Assembly: GCF_004745575.1 (NCBI RefSeq)
Contig: NZ_RPEM01000003.1
Location: 346,919 to 410,918, forward strand
DNA length: 64,000 nucleotides
Source: Pseudotabrizicola sediminis
GTDB taxonomy: Bacteria; Pseudomonadota; Alphaproteobacteria; Rhodobacterales; Rhodobacteraceae
Direction: 5' to 3'
Shown: positions 26,893-35,078 of the stretch, in pieces
How the letters are laid out: every line of letters starts with the position of its first letter
Numbering within the stretch: position 1 is the stretch's first letter
Notes under the pieces: model-generated
Seen by the model: only the letters and a program-made list of their open reading frames with translations
Database searches by the model: none
What the model was told of the DNA's origin: nothing
Position numbers and translations under genes: made by a program

Positions 26893-27726
26893 ATGGAGCA
26901 GTTGGATATGGGTTTTCCCGGCACCTGGATGACGGAAAGCGAGAGCATGGTGTACCGTGTGGTGCCGAAATGTGCCTGTTCGAGCATCGGCCAGATCATG
27001 TTCTATTCCGACCATGGCCACTTTTTCGACGGTGACATTCACGATTCGAAAGTTGGACTGCACAAATGGGCGCAGGAAGACAGTCAGCCTCTGATCGAGC
27101 ACAACGTCAAAACCCATAAATCCTATGCGTTCACCTGCGTGCGCAACCCGTATCAGCGCATCCTGAGCTCTTTCTTCGACAAGATCTGCGGCATCCAGCG
27201 CACCGGCAAACGCTACCGCGGCAATCTGGTGCCGCAGCTGGCACAGAAATATGGGATCGAGGTTGGCAGCCCCGAAACGGATTTTGATTTTGACCAGATC
27301 AAGAGCTTCCGCCGCTTTTTGTTGTTCGCTCGTGACACCATCCGTTGGCGCAAACCGATGGAGCCTGACATTCACTGGTCGGCGATGTCGGGCCACATCT
27401 CGACCTTCATCGTCAACGGCGGGCGGTATGACCAAATCTTCTTTACCGAGATGTTCAATGATGGAATGCAGGTGGTGCTGGACAACACCACCCACCGCCA
27501 CGCTGTCGATCTGAAGCAGATCCCCCGCTTCAACGAAAGCGAAGGCCATGGTCCGAAACGGGCACACCCGGTCGAGGATTACTTCGACGATCTGTCGCGC
27601 CATCTTGTGTGGGAGATCTACAAGCGCGATTTTCAGCTGTTCAAATATGATTTCGACAATCCGGCCAACAAGCTGCCCATCGGGCAGATAGATCTGGACG
27701 AGGTGCACGCAAAGCTGGGAGATTGA
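26893..27726 (+). CDS. carbohydrate-type sulfotransferase (Sulfotransfer_2-like)
   Basis: Predicted PAPS-dependent sulfotransferase of 277 residues. RVVPKCACSSIGQIMF near 19-34 resembles the 5'-phosphosulfate loop of HNK-1/chondroitin-type enzymes, and FTCVRNPYQRILSSFFDK near 79-96 is the 3'-phosphate-binding block with the conserved Arg and Ser. No signal peptide or membrane segment, so it would act in the cytosol on a precursor. ATG at 26908 is an alternative start. It is divergent from the GT14-like gene across 127 bp and is followed 77 bp later by an unknown protein. The target is probably a surface glycan. Confidence 0.8.
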   Translation: MEQLDMGFPGTWMTESESMVYRVVPKCACSSIGQIMFYSDHGHFFDGDIHDSKVGLHKWAQEDSQPLIEHNVKTHKSYAFTCVRNPYQRILSSFFDKICGIQRTGKRYRGNLVPQLAQKYGIEVGSPETDFDFDQIKSFRRFLLFARDTIRWRKPMEPDIHWSAMSGHISTFIVNGGRYDQIFFTEMFNDGMQVVLDNTTHRHAVDLKQIPRFNESEGHGPKRAHPVEDYFDDLSRHLVWEIYKRDFQLFKYDFDNPANKLPIGQIDLDEVHAKLGD

Positions 27727-27803
27727 TCTTTTTTCCTGTCGCATATCATGGCCTTGTGGGGGAATCGTCCTAGTTTGCACCGCAAGGTTAAGCGGGGAGC
27801 CAG

Positions 27804-28571
27804 ATGCGGACAGTGATCATCATGGGCTCTGGCCCCGGCGTGCTGGCGGCGCAGGGCTGGCCAAAGGGCAATGCCCATCTGGTGGCCATCAACAACGCCT
27901 GGCAGGTACGGCCCGATTGGGATGTGCTGATCCACCCGGATGATTTTCCCGTAGATCGCCGCCCTGCGATCCTGGCACCCAGCCAGAGCATCGTCACATC
28001 TGCCGATTACGTGCCGTTGCAGAACGCGCAGGGCGGCTTTGTCTATGCTGGTGGGACCATGGCCTTCACGGCCGCCTATTGGGCGCTTGCGGCGCTGCGG
28101 CCACAGGTCATCGGCTTTGTCGGCTGTGACATGGTCTATCCCGCAGCCGGGCAAACCCATTTCTACGGCACCGGCACCGCTGACCCCCTGCGCCCCGATA
28201 TCAGCCTGCGATCGCTGGAGGCGAAATCGGCCCGCTTCCTGCTGTGGGCGGCACAGGCCGGCTGCGCGGCGGTGAACCTGTCCGACGCGGATGAAAGCCG
28301 CCTGACCTTTCCACGCGCCCGGCCCCACGACCTGCAGACGCAGGCCCCGCAGCTTTTCAATGTCCGCCTGCGTGAAGCCGCCCTGAAGCGCGAGGCAGAG
28401 CTGAACTATGTCGTCCCTTCGGGCAAATACTGGAAAGAGGAGCACCGCTTTGACCCGGTCGAGATCGACCGGCTGGATGCGATGTGGCTGCAGGCGGCAG
28501 GGGTCAGATCAATCCCTCGCGCCGGAACAGCGCTTTCAGATCCGCCTCTGGCCGCGCGCCGAAATGGCTGA
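27804..28571 (+). CDS. unknown protein, possibly DUF115/MptE-like Rossmann fold
   Basis: 255-residue soluble protein. It begins with VIIMGSGPGVLAAQGWP, a nucleotide-binding-like glycine loop, and later has FVYAGGTMAFTAAYWALAAL and VIGFVGCDMVYP near 105-116. The G-x-D-x-x-Y pattern recalls DUF115/MptE-like proteins found in glycosylation loci, which is weak evidence. A strong AGCGGGGAG-type region precedes the start. Its last 68 bases overlap the convergent kinase gene; the final ~22 residues may not be conserved. It follows the sulfotransferase in the same direction, so a role in the same glycan pathway is possible. Confidence 0.62.
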   Translation: MRTVIIMGSGPGVLAAQGWPKGNAHLVAINNAWQVRPDWDVLIHPDDFPVDRRPAILAPSQSIVTSADYVPLQNAQGGFVYAGGTMAFTAAYWALAALRPQVIGFVGCDMVYPAAGQTHFYGTGTADPLRPDISLRSLEAKSARFLLWAAQAGCAAVNLSDADESRLTFPRARPHDLQTQAPQLFNVRLREAALKREAELNYVVPSGKYWKEEHRFDPVEIDRLDAMWLQAAGVRSIPRAGTALSDPPLAARRNG

Positions 28572-29487
28572 TCACCTCGGCCGCCGCCACACAGCCCATC
28601 CGGCCTGATGTGGCAAGGCCCTGCCCCGTGGCCATGCCATAGATGAACCCGGCGGCAAACTGATCACCCGCCCCGGTGGCATCGACCGGCACGATCCGCT
28701 TGACCGGCACGACCGCCTTTTCATCGCCCTGCACCAGAATGACATCATGGCCGGACCGGGTGCAGACCACCAGCCCACAGTCCTGCGCCGCTTGCTCCAG
28801 CGCAGAACTCAGGTCGGTCTGGTAAAGCGATTCCCATTCGTGTTCGTTGCCGATCACATAATCCAGATCCTTGACCAGATGGCGAAAGCTGTCGCGGTGC
28901 CGGTCCACGCAGAACGGGTCTGACAGCGCGATTCCGGCCTTGCCGCCATTGGCCCTGCACAGCTGCGCCGCACGTTCGAACGCCTGTTTCCCCTTGGGCT
29001 TGTCATACAGATAGCCTTCCAGAAACAGGATCTCCGCCTGCCCTGCCACATCATCGGCCACATCTTCGGGGCCGAGTTCGGACGAGATGCCCAGATAGGT
29101 GTTCATCGACCGCTCGCCATCGGGCGAGACAAAGATCATCGAGCGTGAGGTCGGCAATTCGCCCCCCGGCACCGGGGAGTTCACAAAGCTGGTGCCGTTG
29201 TCATCCATCGACCGGGCATAGAACCGCCCCAGCGCGTCGTCATGCACCCGCCCGATGAACCCGGTGGTCAGCCCCAGATTGCCCAGCCCCGCCAGCGTGT
29301 TGGCAACCGACCCGCCGGGGGCCTGCTTGCGGTCCTTCATCGCGGCGTAAAGCAGTTCGCCCCGCTCGCGTTCCACCAGTTGCATGATGCCCTTGCCAAT
29401 GCCCATCAGTTCCAGAAAACTGTCGTCCGACTGCGCGAACACATCGACGATGGCATTGCCGATGCCCACGACCTGATAGGTTTTCAT
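28504..29487 (-). CDS. PfkB-family sugar/adenosine kinase
   Basis: 327-residue ribokinase-like enzyme. GIGNAIVDVFAQSDDSFLEL at the N-terminus, APGGSVANTLAGLGNLG near 52-68 (the first PfkB signature) and DATGAGDQFAAGFIYGMA near 271-288 with the catalytic Asp in GAGD are all present. The N-terminal pattern is typical of the alphaproteobacterial adenosine kinase subgroup. The start at 29487 overlaps the endonuclease III stop in ATGA; the C-terminus overlaps a convergent gene. Adenosine as substrate fits the nucleoside import genes at the window start but is inferred. Confidence 0.88.
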   Translation of the reverse strand: MKTYQVVGIGNAIVDVFAQSDDSFLELMGIGKGIMQLVERERGELLYAAMKDRKQAPGGSVANTLAGLGNLGLTTGFIGRVHDDALGRFYARSMDDNGTSFVNSPVPGGELPTSRSMIFVSPDGERSMNTYLGISSELGPEDVADDVAGQAEILFLEGYLYDKPKGKQAFERAAQLCRANGGKAGIALSDPFCVDRHRDSFRHLVKDLDYVIGNEHEWESLYQTDLSSALEQAAQDCGLVVCTRSGHDVILVQGDEKAVVPVKRIVPVDATGAGDQFAAGFIYGMATGQGLATSGRMGCVAAAEVISHFGARPEADLKALFRREGLI

Positions 29488-30128
29488 TCGGTCTTTTCCT
29501 CGTATAGGCACCAGTCCCTGATCGGGCAGATACCGCATTTTGGTTTACGCGCGGTGCAGATATACCGGCCATGCAGAATAAGCCAGTGATGCGCATGGTG
29601 CTGGAATTCGGCCGGCACATTGTCCTCGATCGCGCGCTCGACCACGTCAACATCACGGCCCGGGCAGATGCCCGACCGGTTGCCGACGCGAAAGATATGC
29701 GTATCAACCGCCTGCGCCGGTTGATGAAACCACATGTTGAGGACCACATTCGCCGTCTTGCGCCCGACGCCCGGCAAGGACTGCAGAGCCGCGCGGCTGG
29801 ATGGCACCTCGCCGCCATACTGGTCCACCAGGATCTGGCTCAACTTGATGACATTGCGGGCTTTGTTGCGATACAGGCCAATGGTCTTGATATGCTCGAT
29901 CACCCGATCCTCGCCCAGGGCGAGCATTTTCGCGGGCGTGTCGGCAATCGCGAACAACCCTCGCGTGGCCTTGTTGACGCCCACATCGGTCGATTGCGCC
30001 GACAGCGCGACCGCCACCACCAGCGTGTAGGCGTTCACATGCTCCAGCTCGCCCTTCGGCTCCGGCTCCGCCTGTTGGAACCGGGTGAAGATCGCGCGTA
30101 TGGCGTGGTAATCTAACTGTCTGACCAT
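29484..30128 (-). CDS. nth: endonuclease III (DNA glycosylase/AP lyase)
   Basis: Removes oxidised pyrimidines and cleaves AP sites. The 214 residues include the helix-hairpin-helix LPGVGRKTANVVLN with the catalytic Lys near 120, the catalytic Asp in AVDTHIFRVGNR near 138, and the C-terminal Fe-S cluster cysteines CTARKPKCGICPIRDWC (C-x6-C-x2-C-x5-C). The start at 30128 gives the usual MVRQLDYHAIR N-terminus; a GTG at 30143 with GGAG six bases upstream is a credible alternative. First gene of a two-gene operon with the PfkB kinase. Confidence 0.93.
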   Translation of the reverse strand: MVRQLDYHAIRAIFTRFQQAEPEPKGELEHVNAYTLVVAVALSAQSTDVGVNKATRGLFAIADTPAKMLALGEDRVIEHIKTIGLYRNKARNVIKLSQILVDQYGGEVPSSRAALQSLPGVGRKTANVVLNMWFHQPAQAVDTHIFRVGNRSGICPGRDVDVVERAIEDNVPAEFQHHAHHWLILHGRYICTARKPKCGICPIRDWCLYEEKTE

Positions 30129-30234
30129 AGGCTTTTGCACCACACTCCGCTCCGCATCGCAAGGGCACAAAGCCGCAGGAAACGGGTCGCAAAGCCGCAG
30201 GCCCGGGCTTAGGTTGGGGGCATAGGAGAACCGC

Positions 30235-31101
30235 ATGTCCGACCTGTCGCCCGATTACCATTACAACGTCATCGCCCGCGCCCTGCGCGAGATTGATGCC
30301 GCCGGGCCGGGCCTGACGCTTGATGCGCTTGCCGCCCGCATGGGGATGAGTGTCGCGCATTTCCAACGGCTGTTCTCGGCCTGGGTCGGGGTCAGCCCGA
30401 AGCGGTACCAGCAATATCTGGCGCTGGACCACGCCCGGGCACTGCTTGCCACCCGCCACACCACGCTGGACGCCGCCGATGGTGCGGGCCTGTCTGGCTC
30501 GGGCCGCCTGCATGACCTGTTTCTGACATGGGAGGCGATGACCCCCGGCGCATATGCCCGTGCAGGCGAGGGCCTGACCATCCGCCACGGCTGGTTCGAC
30601 AGCCCCTTTGGCCGCGCCATCGTCACCGGCACCGACCGGGGCATCTGTGGCATCGGCTTTGGGGCCGAGATGGGCCAGGAAGCCGCGCTGGACGACATGC
30701 TGCGCCGCTGGCCCAAGGCGCAGTTCAAGGATGACCCGGGGTTCCTGCGCCCATGGGCAATGCAAGCCTTTGGCGCGAGGGCGGGGCAAAATGCCGACAC
30801 GCCGCTGTTCCTGATCGGCGCGCCGTTCCAGATCAAGGTATGGGAGGCGCTGCTGCGCATTCCCTCGGGCCATGTCACCACCTACAGCGACATCGCCACC
30901 GTGATCGGCCACCCCAAGGCGGTGCGCGCAGTCGGCACCGCCGTTGGGCGCAACCCGGTCAGCCTGCTGATCCCCTGCCACCGCGCCTTGCGCAAAAGCG
31001 GCGCCTTGGGCGGTTATCATTGGGGCCTGCCGGTCAAGCGCGCCATATTGGCCTACGAATCTGCCCGGGCTGACGCAACATCGGCCGACACCGCAATGTG
31101 A
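30235..31101 (+). CDS. AraC HTH - methylated-DNA-cysteine methyltransferase fusion (Ada-like)
   Basis: 288-residue DNA repair protein with regulatory domain. Residues ~5-105 are an AraC-type helix-turn-helix region (LTLDALAARMGMSVAHFQRL and FSAWVGVSPKRYQQYL); the rest is an O6-alkylguanine transferase with active-site Cys248 in IPCHRAL and the preceding GHVTTYSDIATVIGHPKAVR. The N-terminal zinc domain of E. coli Ada (methylphosphotriester sensor) is missing, a common bacterial variant. Divergent from nth, which groups two base-repair genes. Likely repairs alkylated bases and may autoregulate. Confidence 0.9.
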   Translation: MSDLSPDYHYNVIARALREIDAAGPGLTLDALAARMGMSVAHFQRLFSAWVGVSPKRYQQYLALDHARALLATRHTTLDAADGAGLSGSGRLHDLFLTWEAMTPGAYARAGEGLTIRHGWFDSPFGRAIVTGTDRGICGIGFGAEMGQEAALDDMLRRWPKAQFKDDPGFLRPWAMQAFGARAGQNADTPLFLIGAPFQIKVWEALLRIPSGHVTTYSDIATVIGHPKAVRAVGTAVGRNPVSLLIPCHRALRKSGALGGYHWGLPVKRAILAYESARADATSADTAM

Positions 31102-31128
31102 TGCGCGGAAAGCTGCGCAACATTGTTA

Positions 31129-31162
31129 GGAACTTTGTTCCCAGCATCGGCGTTGCTATACA
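31129..31162 (+). promoter_or_regulatory. putative promoter of OmpA-lipoprotein gene (ECF-like boxes)
   Basis: GGAAC (31129-31133), 17 bases, then CGTT (31151-31154) fits the -35/-10 pattern of alphaproteobacterial group IV sigma promoters. Overlapping it are TTGTTC (31135) and TATACA (31157) with 16-base spacing, a possible housekeeping promoter. GGAAC-TTT-GTTCC is also a perfect inverted repeat. The start codon is 57-65 bp downstream. Confidence 0.5.
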
Positions 31163-31218
31163 TTGCAAGCAATCTGCGGGCCGAGCCCGCAGTGCATAAA
31201 ATTCATGAGGCGGCAGAA

Positions 31219-31872
31219 ATGATCTTCAAGACCCCCCTTCTTTTTTCCGCGGCATCGCTTCTGGCGCTGACCGCTTGTGTTGACCCCAACGCGTTCCCCG
31301 ACAACCCGAATGCCCGCGCGCAACAAGGTGCCCTTATGGGTGGCCTCGTCGGTGCAGCCGCCGGTGCAAGCTCGGGCAGCGATCGTCTGGGCAAAGCCGT
31401 GATCGGTGGCGTGATCGGTGCCGCTGCAGGCGGTGCCATCGGGGCGACGCTGGACCGTCAGGCAGCCGAACTGCGAGGCTCGATCAACAACCCCAATGTC
31501 ACGGTGACCAATCACGGCAGCTATCTGACCGTGAACATGCCGCAGGATCTGTTGTTTGCCGTCGACAGCGCTTCGCTGCGCCCTGACCTTCGTTCAGATC
31601 TGGGCAGCGTGGCCACCAGCCTGCTGCGCTATCCCAACAGCCGGATCGAGGTGATCGGCCACACCGACAACACCGGGACAGCAGCCTATAACTATGATCT
31701 GTCGCAGCGCCGCGCGAATGCTGTTTCGGGCGTACTGACTCAGGGCGGCGTGCCGTTTGGCCGCATCACCACCATCGGCCGTGGCTTTGACCAGCCGATT
31801 GCATCCAACGCCACCGCAGACGGGCGCGCGCAGAACCGCCGTGTTGAAATCATCATCCGCCCGACCTCGTAA
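31219..31872 (+). CDS. OmpA-family outer-membrane lipoprotein
   Basis: 217-residue lipoprotein. The signal ends in a lipobox, LLALTACVDPN, placing the lipidated Cys near 20. A Gly/Ala-rich helix pair follows (GALMGGLVGAAAGASSGSDR, GGVIGAAAGGAIGATLDRQA), then a C-terminal OmpA peptidoglycan-binding domain with IEVIGHTDNTGTAAYNYDLS near 143-162 and RRANAVSGVL. This YiaD-like architecture anchors outer membrane to peptidoglycan. The start at 31219 has GAGG upstream. A strong terminator follows and an ECF-like promoter precedes, so it is monocistronic and possibly stress-regulated. Confidence 0.91.
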   Translation: MIFKTPLLFSAASLLALTACVDPNAFPDNPNARAQQGALMGGLVGAAAGASSGSDRLGKAVIGGVIGAAAGGAIGATLDRQAAELRGSINNPNVTVTNHGSYLTVNMPQDLLFAVDSASLRPDLRSDLGSVATSLLRYPNSRIEVIGHTDNTGTAAYNYDLSQRRANAVSGVLTQGGVPFGRITTIGRGFDQPIASNATADGRAQNRRVEIIIRPTS

Positions 31873-31892
31873 GATTTGGCAGATGCAGGAAC

Positions 31893-31920
31893 GGGCCGCC
31901 CCAGCTGGGCGGCCCTTTTT
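31893..31920 (+). terminator. rho-independent terminator after OmpA-lipoprotein gene
   Basis: GGGCCGCCC and GGGCGGCCC form a perfect 9-bp stem with loop CAGCT, directly followed by TTTTT. It begins 21 bp after the stop codon. Confidence 0.93.
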
Positions 31921-32005
31921 GCTGCCTGAACACCAGACACTTTGCGCTTGAGAAGACGTGGCCGTGGTCATAGATTTTGACCAATACACTCAGGTGCCCG
32001 GGGTT

Positions 32006-32773
32006 ATGCCTTACACAAAAATACAGACCGAAAAACTGTCGCAATCGGTGGTGCGCCAGATCGAACAGTTGATCCTGCGCGGCATCCTGCGCCCGGGCGA
32101 GCGGCTTCCGTCAGAACGTGAATTGTCGGACCGCATGGGCGTATCACGTCCATCGCTGCGCGACGCGGTAGCCGACCTGCAGACCCGTGGCCTGCTCGTC
32201 AGCCGCGCCGGGGCCGGGATCTATGTCGCCGAAGTGCTGGGCTCCGCCTTTTCAGATGCTTTGGTGCAGCTTTTCGCCAGCCATGATGAGGCGGTGTTCG
32301 ACTACATCGCGTTTCGCCGCGATATGGAGGGGCTTGCCGCCGAACGCGCGGCGCGACTTGCCTCGGACACCGATCTGAAAGTCGTCGACGTCATTTTCCA
32401 GAAAATGGAAGCCGCCCACCTGAAACGTGATCCGACGGACGAGGCGGCGCTGGACGCTGAATTCCACCTGTCGATCATCGAGGCCAGTCACAACGTCATC
32501 ATGCTGCATATGATGCGGTCGATGTATGATCTGCTGCGGCAGGGTGTGTTCTACAATCGCCAGATGATGTTCCGCAACCGCACTACCCGCGACATGCTGC
32601 TGGATCAGCATCGCGCCATAAACACCGGTTTGCAGGCGCGCGATCCGCACGCCGCCCGCGCTGCGGTCGAGGCGCATCTGACCTATGTCGAACTGTCGCT
32701 GTCCGATCAGATCAAGGCTGATCGCAACGAGGCCATCGCCCAGCAACGCTTTGAGCACGAACGGACACGATAA
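32006..32773 (+). CDS. FadR/GntR-family transcriptional regulator
   Basis: 255-residue repressor/activator. N-terminal winged helix (QLILRGILRPGERLPSEREL and MGVSRPSLRDAVADLQTRGL, residues ~18-60) and a C-terminal FCD ligand domain with FHLSIIEASHNVIMLHMM near 155-172. The likely acid ligand is a carboxylate, as in PdhR/LldR homologues. The start at 32006 gives the usual MPYTKIQTEKLSQSVV N-terminus; GTG at 31958 with GAGAAG upstream is an alternative adding 16 residues. Monocistronic: terminators lie on both sides. Target genes are not visible here. Confidence 0.88.
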   Translation: MPYTKIQTEKLSQSVVRQIEQLILRGILRPGERLPSERELSDRMGVSRPSLRDAVADLQTRGLLVSRAGAGIYVAEVLGSAFSDALVQLFASHDEAVFDYIAFRRDMEGLAAERAARLASDTDLKVVDVIFQKMEAAHLKRDPTDEAALDAEFHLSIIEASHNVIMLHMMRSMYDLLRQGVFYNRQMMFRNRTTRDMLLDQHRAINTGLQARDPHAARAAVEAHLTYVELSLSDQIKADRNEAIAQQRFEHERTR

Positions 32774-32774
32774 A

Positions 32775-32798
32775 AAAAGCCGGCCCGAAGGCCGGCTT
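32775..32798. terminator. bidirectional terminator between FadR-type gene and atp operon
   Basis: AAAGCCGGCC-CGAA-GGCCGGCTTT is a perfect 10-bp stem. A run of seven A lies on the left, giving a U-run when read on the minus strand (end of atpF), and TTT on the right for the regulator gene. It therefore serves the convergent atpF gene best. Confidence 0.9.
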
Positions 32799-32820
32799 TG
32801 GTATCTGCTTGGCACCGGTT

Positions 32821-33378
32821 TCAATGCAGCTTTGCATCGACCTGCTTGATGGCCGCATCAATGGATGCCTGCGCATTCTCAGCGGTCATCTGTTTGGCCA
32901 GAACCGCGCCTGCGGCGGCAACAGCGACCGAAATCGCCTCTTCGCGCACGGCGCGCACAGCCGAATTCTCAGCGGCCTGAATCTGCTCTTCAGCGGCGGC
33001 CACACGACGGGCGATCGACTGCTGCATATCAGCCTTTGCCTGCGCTGCGGCGGACTCCGCCTCGGCCTTGGCACCGGCGACGATACGGTCCGACTGTTCC
33101 TTGACCTCTTTCTGCTTGCGCTCATACGAGGCGAGCAAAGCCTTGGCCTCATCACGCAGTGCGCGGGCTTCTTCCAGGTCAGCCTTGATCTGAACCGCAC
33201 GCGCGTCAAGCATACCGGTGATCCGCGACGGCACCTTGAAGTAAATCAGGATACCGATGAACACCACGAAAGCGATCGACACGACAAAGTCGCTGTTGCG
33301 CAGGCTGAAGAACGGGCCTGTCGCCGCAAGGGCCGGGCTTGCCGAAAGGGCCAGCACAATGGTTGTCAGTCTGGTCAT
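32821..33378 (-). CDS. atpF: F0F1 ATP synthase subunit b
   Basis: 185-residue stator subunit. An N-terminal Ala-rich segment (IVLALSASPALAA) precedes the membrane helix SFVV-like region (DFVVSIAFVVFIGILIYFKV near 30-49); the rest is a long coiled-coil of charged heptads (DLEEARALRDEAKALLASYE, VKEQSDRIVAGAKAEAESAA) that reaches to F1. Last gene of the F0 operon, starting 4 bp after atpX and ending at a strong terminator. The first 19 residues look like a cleaved signal, as known for some alphaproteobacterial b subunits. Confidence 0.94.
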   Translation of the reverse strand: MTRLTTIVLALSASPALAATGPFFSLRNSDFVVSIAFVVFIGILIYFKVPSRITGMLDARAVQIKADLEEARALRDEAKALLASYERKQKEVKEQSDRIVAGAKAEAESAAAQAKADMQQSIARRVAAAEEQIQAAENSAVRAVREEAISVAVAAAGAVLAKQMTAENAQASIDAAIKQVDAKLH

Positions 33379-33382
33379 CGCC

Positions 33383-33952
33383 TTACCCTTTCAGCCGGGC
33401 AGAAACTGCTGCCGTCACAGCGCGGGCATCGGGTGAACCTCCCAAGGCCGCAACCAGCTCTTTCGCAGTATCCTTGGCAACCTGGGTCACAGCGTCCACT
33501 GCACCAGCGCGGATGTCAGCGATACGCGCCTCGGAGACTGCAGCTTTGGCAGAAATCTCTGCATCCGCCTTCGCCAGCGCCACATCCAGATCTTTCTGGA
33601 TCTCGGCTTTTGCCTCTGCCACGATCTTGTTGGCATCCGCACGGGCGCGCTCCAAAGCCTCGACATAGGCCCGCTCGGCCGCGACCGCCTGCAGCTTCAT
33701 CTCTTCGGCTGCGGCCAGGTCATTGGTGATCGTGCCCTGACGCTCTGCCAGGACTGCCCCTATGCGCGGCAGACCGATCCGCGACAGAAAGAAGTAGATC
33801 GCAATCAATGCGACCAAAAGCCAGAAGATCTGGTTCGGCATCCAGTCGGTGCACAGCTGCGGCATGCCGATGGCGCTACCATCAAGCCCAAGGCAAGACC
33901 CAACAGCGGCCCCACCCTGCACCATACCATCTGCGAGTGTTTCAGTAGCCAT
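33383..33952 (-). CDS. atpX: F0F1 ATP synthase subunit b' (b-prime)
   Basis: 189-residue second b-type stator subunit, as found in photosynthetic and alphaproteobacterial lineages. An ~37-residue N-terminal extension precedes the membrane helix [20 protein letters not shown] near 43-62, followed by a coiled-coil ([40 protein letters not shown]). The start at 33952 is chosen because GGAGGAC lies 5-6 bases upstream; ATG at 33955 and 33964 are alternatives. A stable hairpin separates it from atpE. Forms a heterodimer with AtpF. Confidence 0.94.
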   Translation of the reverse strand: MATETLADGMVQGGAAVGSCLGLDGSAIGMPQLCTDWMPNQIFWLLVALIAIYFFLSRIGLPRIGAVLAERQGTITNDLAAAEEMKLQAVAAERAYVEALERARADANKIVAEAKAEIQKDLDVALAKADAEISAKAAVSEARIADIRAGAVDAVTQVAKDTAKELVAALGGSPDARAVTAAVSARLKG

Positions 33953-33983
33953 CATGTCCTCCATCGGACCTTTTGAAACTCAA

Positions 33984-34009
33984 GGGGGCAACGCAACTGC
34001 GCTGCACCC
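33984..34009 (-). repeat. stem-loop between atpE and atpX
   Basis: GGGGGCAACGC (33984-33994) and GCGCTGCACCC (33999-34009) pair over 11 positions with one mismatch and one wobble in the minus-strand RNA; loop of four. It lies 27 bp after atpE. Hairpins in this place in other atp operons protect the atpE message and raise c-subunit output. Confidence 0.55.
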
Positions 34010-34035
34010 CTGTTTCGCAAGACGTCAAAAAGGGA

Positions 34036-34275
34036 TCAGGCTGCGAACATCAGCAGGAGGGCGACGAGGAAGGCGAAGATGCCCAGAGCTTCGGCGAAAG
34101 CCAGACCGATGAACAAGGTCGCGGTCTGCGATGCGGCTGCCGACGGGTTGCGCAGAGCACCTGCCAGATAGTTGGCGGCGACGTTGCCCACGCCGACGGC
34201 GGCAATGCCTGCACCGATGGCTGCGATACCGGCGCCGATGTATTTGCCGAGTGCTGCTGCTGCTGCGAGTTCCAT
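34036..34275 (-). CDS. atpE: F0F1 ATP synthase subunit c
   Basis: 79-residue rotor-ring hairpin with two hydrophobic helices. The first contains [20 protein letters not shown], the glycine-rich packing motif; the polar loop is ALRNPSAAA; the second holds the proton-carrying Glu in [20 protein letters not shown] near residue 61. The pattern around the Glu has no sodium-binding residue set, so a proton-driven ring is expected. Ribosome site AAGGAGC precedes the ATG. Followed by a stem-loop. Confidence 0.96.
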   Translation of the reverse strand: MELAAAAALGKYIGAGIAAIGAGIAAVGVGNVAANYLAGALRNPSAAASQTATLFIGLAFAEALGIFAFLVALLLMFAA

Positions 34276-34328
34276 GTGATGCTCCTTACGATGGAATTTG
34301 GATTTCTTGAGATAGTGTTGAACAAGTA

Positions 34329-35078
34329 TCAGTGGGCCGGATGCAGCGCATCCTTCAGGTAGACACAGGTCAGGATGGTGAAAACATAGGCCTGGATGAC
34401 AGCCACCAGCACTTCAAGCGCATAGATAGCAGTGATCGCAAGGATAGAGACCGGCGCGATCAGAGCGATCCCCGCAAAGGCCGCGAACACCTTCACCACA
34501 GCGTGGCCGGCGGTGATGTTGCCAGCAAGACGGATCGAATGGCTGACAGGGCGGACAAAGTAAGAGATAACCTCGATCACGGCGATGACCGGCCGCAAAA
34601 ACAGCGGGGCTTCCTTCATCCAGAACATGCCGAGGAAAGACGCGCCGTTTTTGACGAAACCGATCACGGTGACCGCAATAAAAACGCCAAAGCCAAGCAC
34701 TGCGGTGACGGCGATGTGCGACGTCGGGGCAAAGGCCGTCGGGATCAACGCCAACATGTTCGAGAAGAAGATGAACAGAAACAACGTCATGATCCAGGGG
34801 AAATACTTCACCCCGTCATGGCCGGTCACATCCTCTACCATCTTGTAGATGAAACCATAGAACACCTCAGCCACCGATTGCAGCCGGGTCGGGATGACCG
34901 CGCGGCCACGGGTCCCAAGAACGAACAAAGCAACCACGCACAAGACGGCAAGCAGCATCCACAGGGTCGCGTTGGTGGGTGTGTACCACATCACCGGACC
35001 ATCACCGAACAACGGCTTGACGATGAACTGGTCCATCGGGTGGAACACCAAACCTGTTTCTGCCGCCACGTCAGTCAT
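34329..35078 (-). CDS. atpB: F0F1 ATP synthase subunit a
   Basis: 249-residue proton-channel subunit with five or six transmembrane helices. The essential Arg lies in [20 protein letters not shown] near 175-194; the last helix region ends [20 protein letters not shown]. An N-terminal stretch of ~25 residues is hydrophilic, with [10 protein letters not shown], as in alphaproteobacterial AtpB. Its start overlaps the atpI stop by 8 bases, so the two are translationally coupled. Confidence 0.95.
   Translation of the reverse strand: MTDVAAETGLVFHPMDQFIVKPLFGDGPVMWYTPTNATLWMLLAVLCVVALFVLGTRGRAVIPTRLQSVAEVFYGFIYKMVEDVTGHDGVKYFPWIMTLFLFIFFSNMLALIPTAFAPTSHIAVTAVLGFGVFIAVTVIGFVKNGASFLGMFWMKEAPLFLRPVIAVIEVISYFVRPVSHSIRLAGNITAGHAVVKVFAAFAGIALIAPVSILAITAIYALEVLVAVIQAYVFTILTCVYLKDALHPAH

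Noticed and set aside
25188..28571. Possible genomic island or prophage remnant
   Set aside because: No integrase, tRNA, direct repeats or change in base composition obvious by eye; sulfotransferases and GT14 genes occur in ordinary chromosomal loci.
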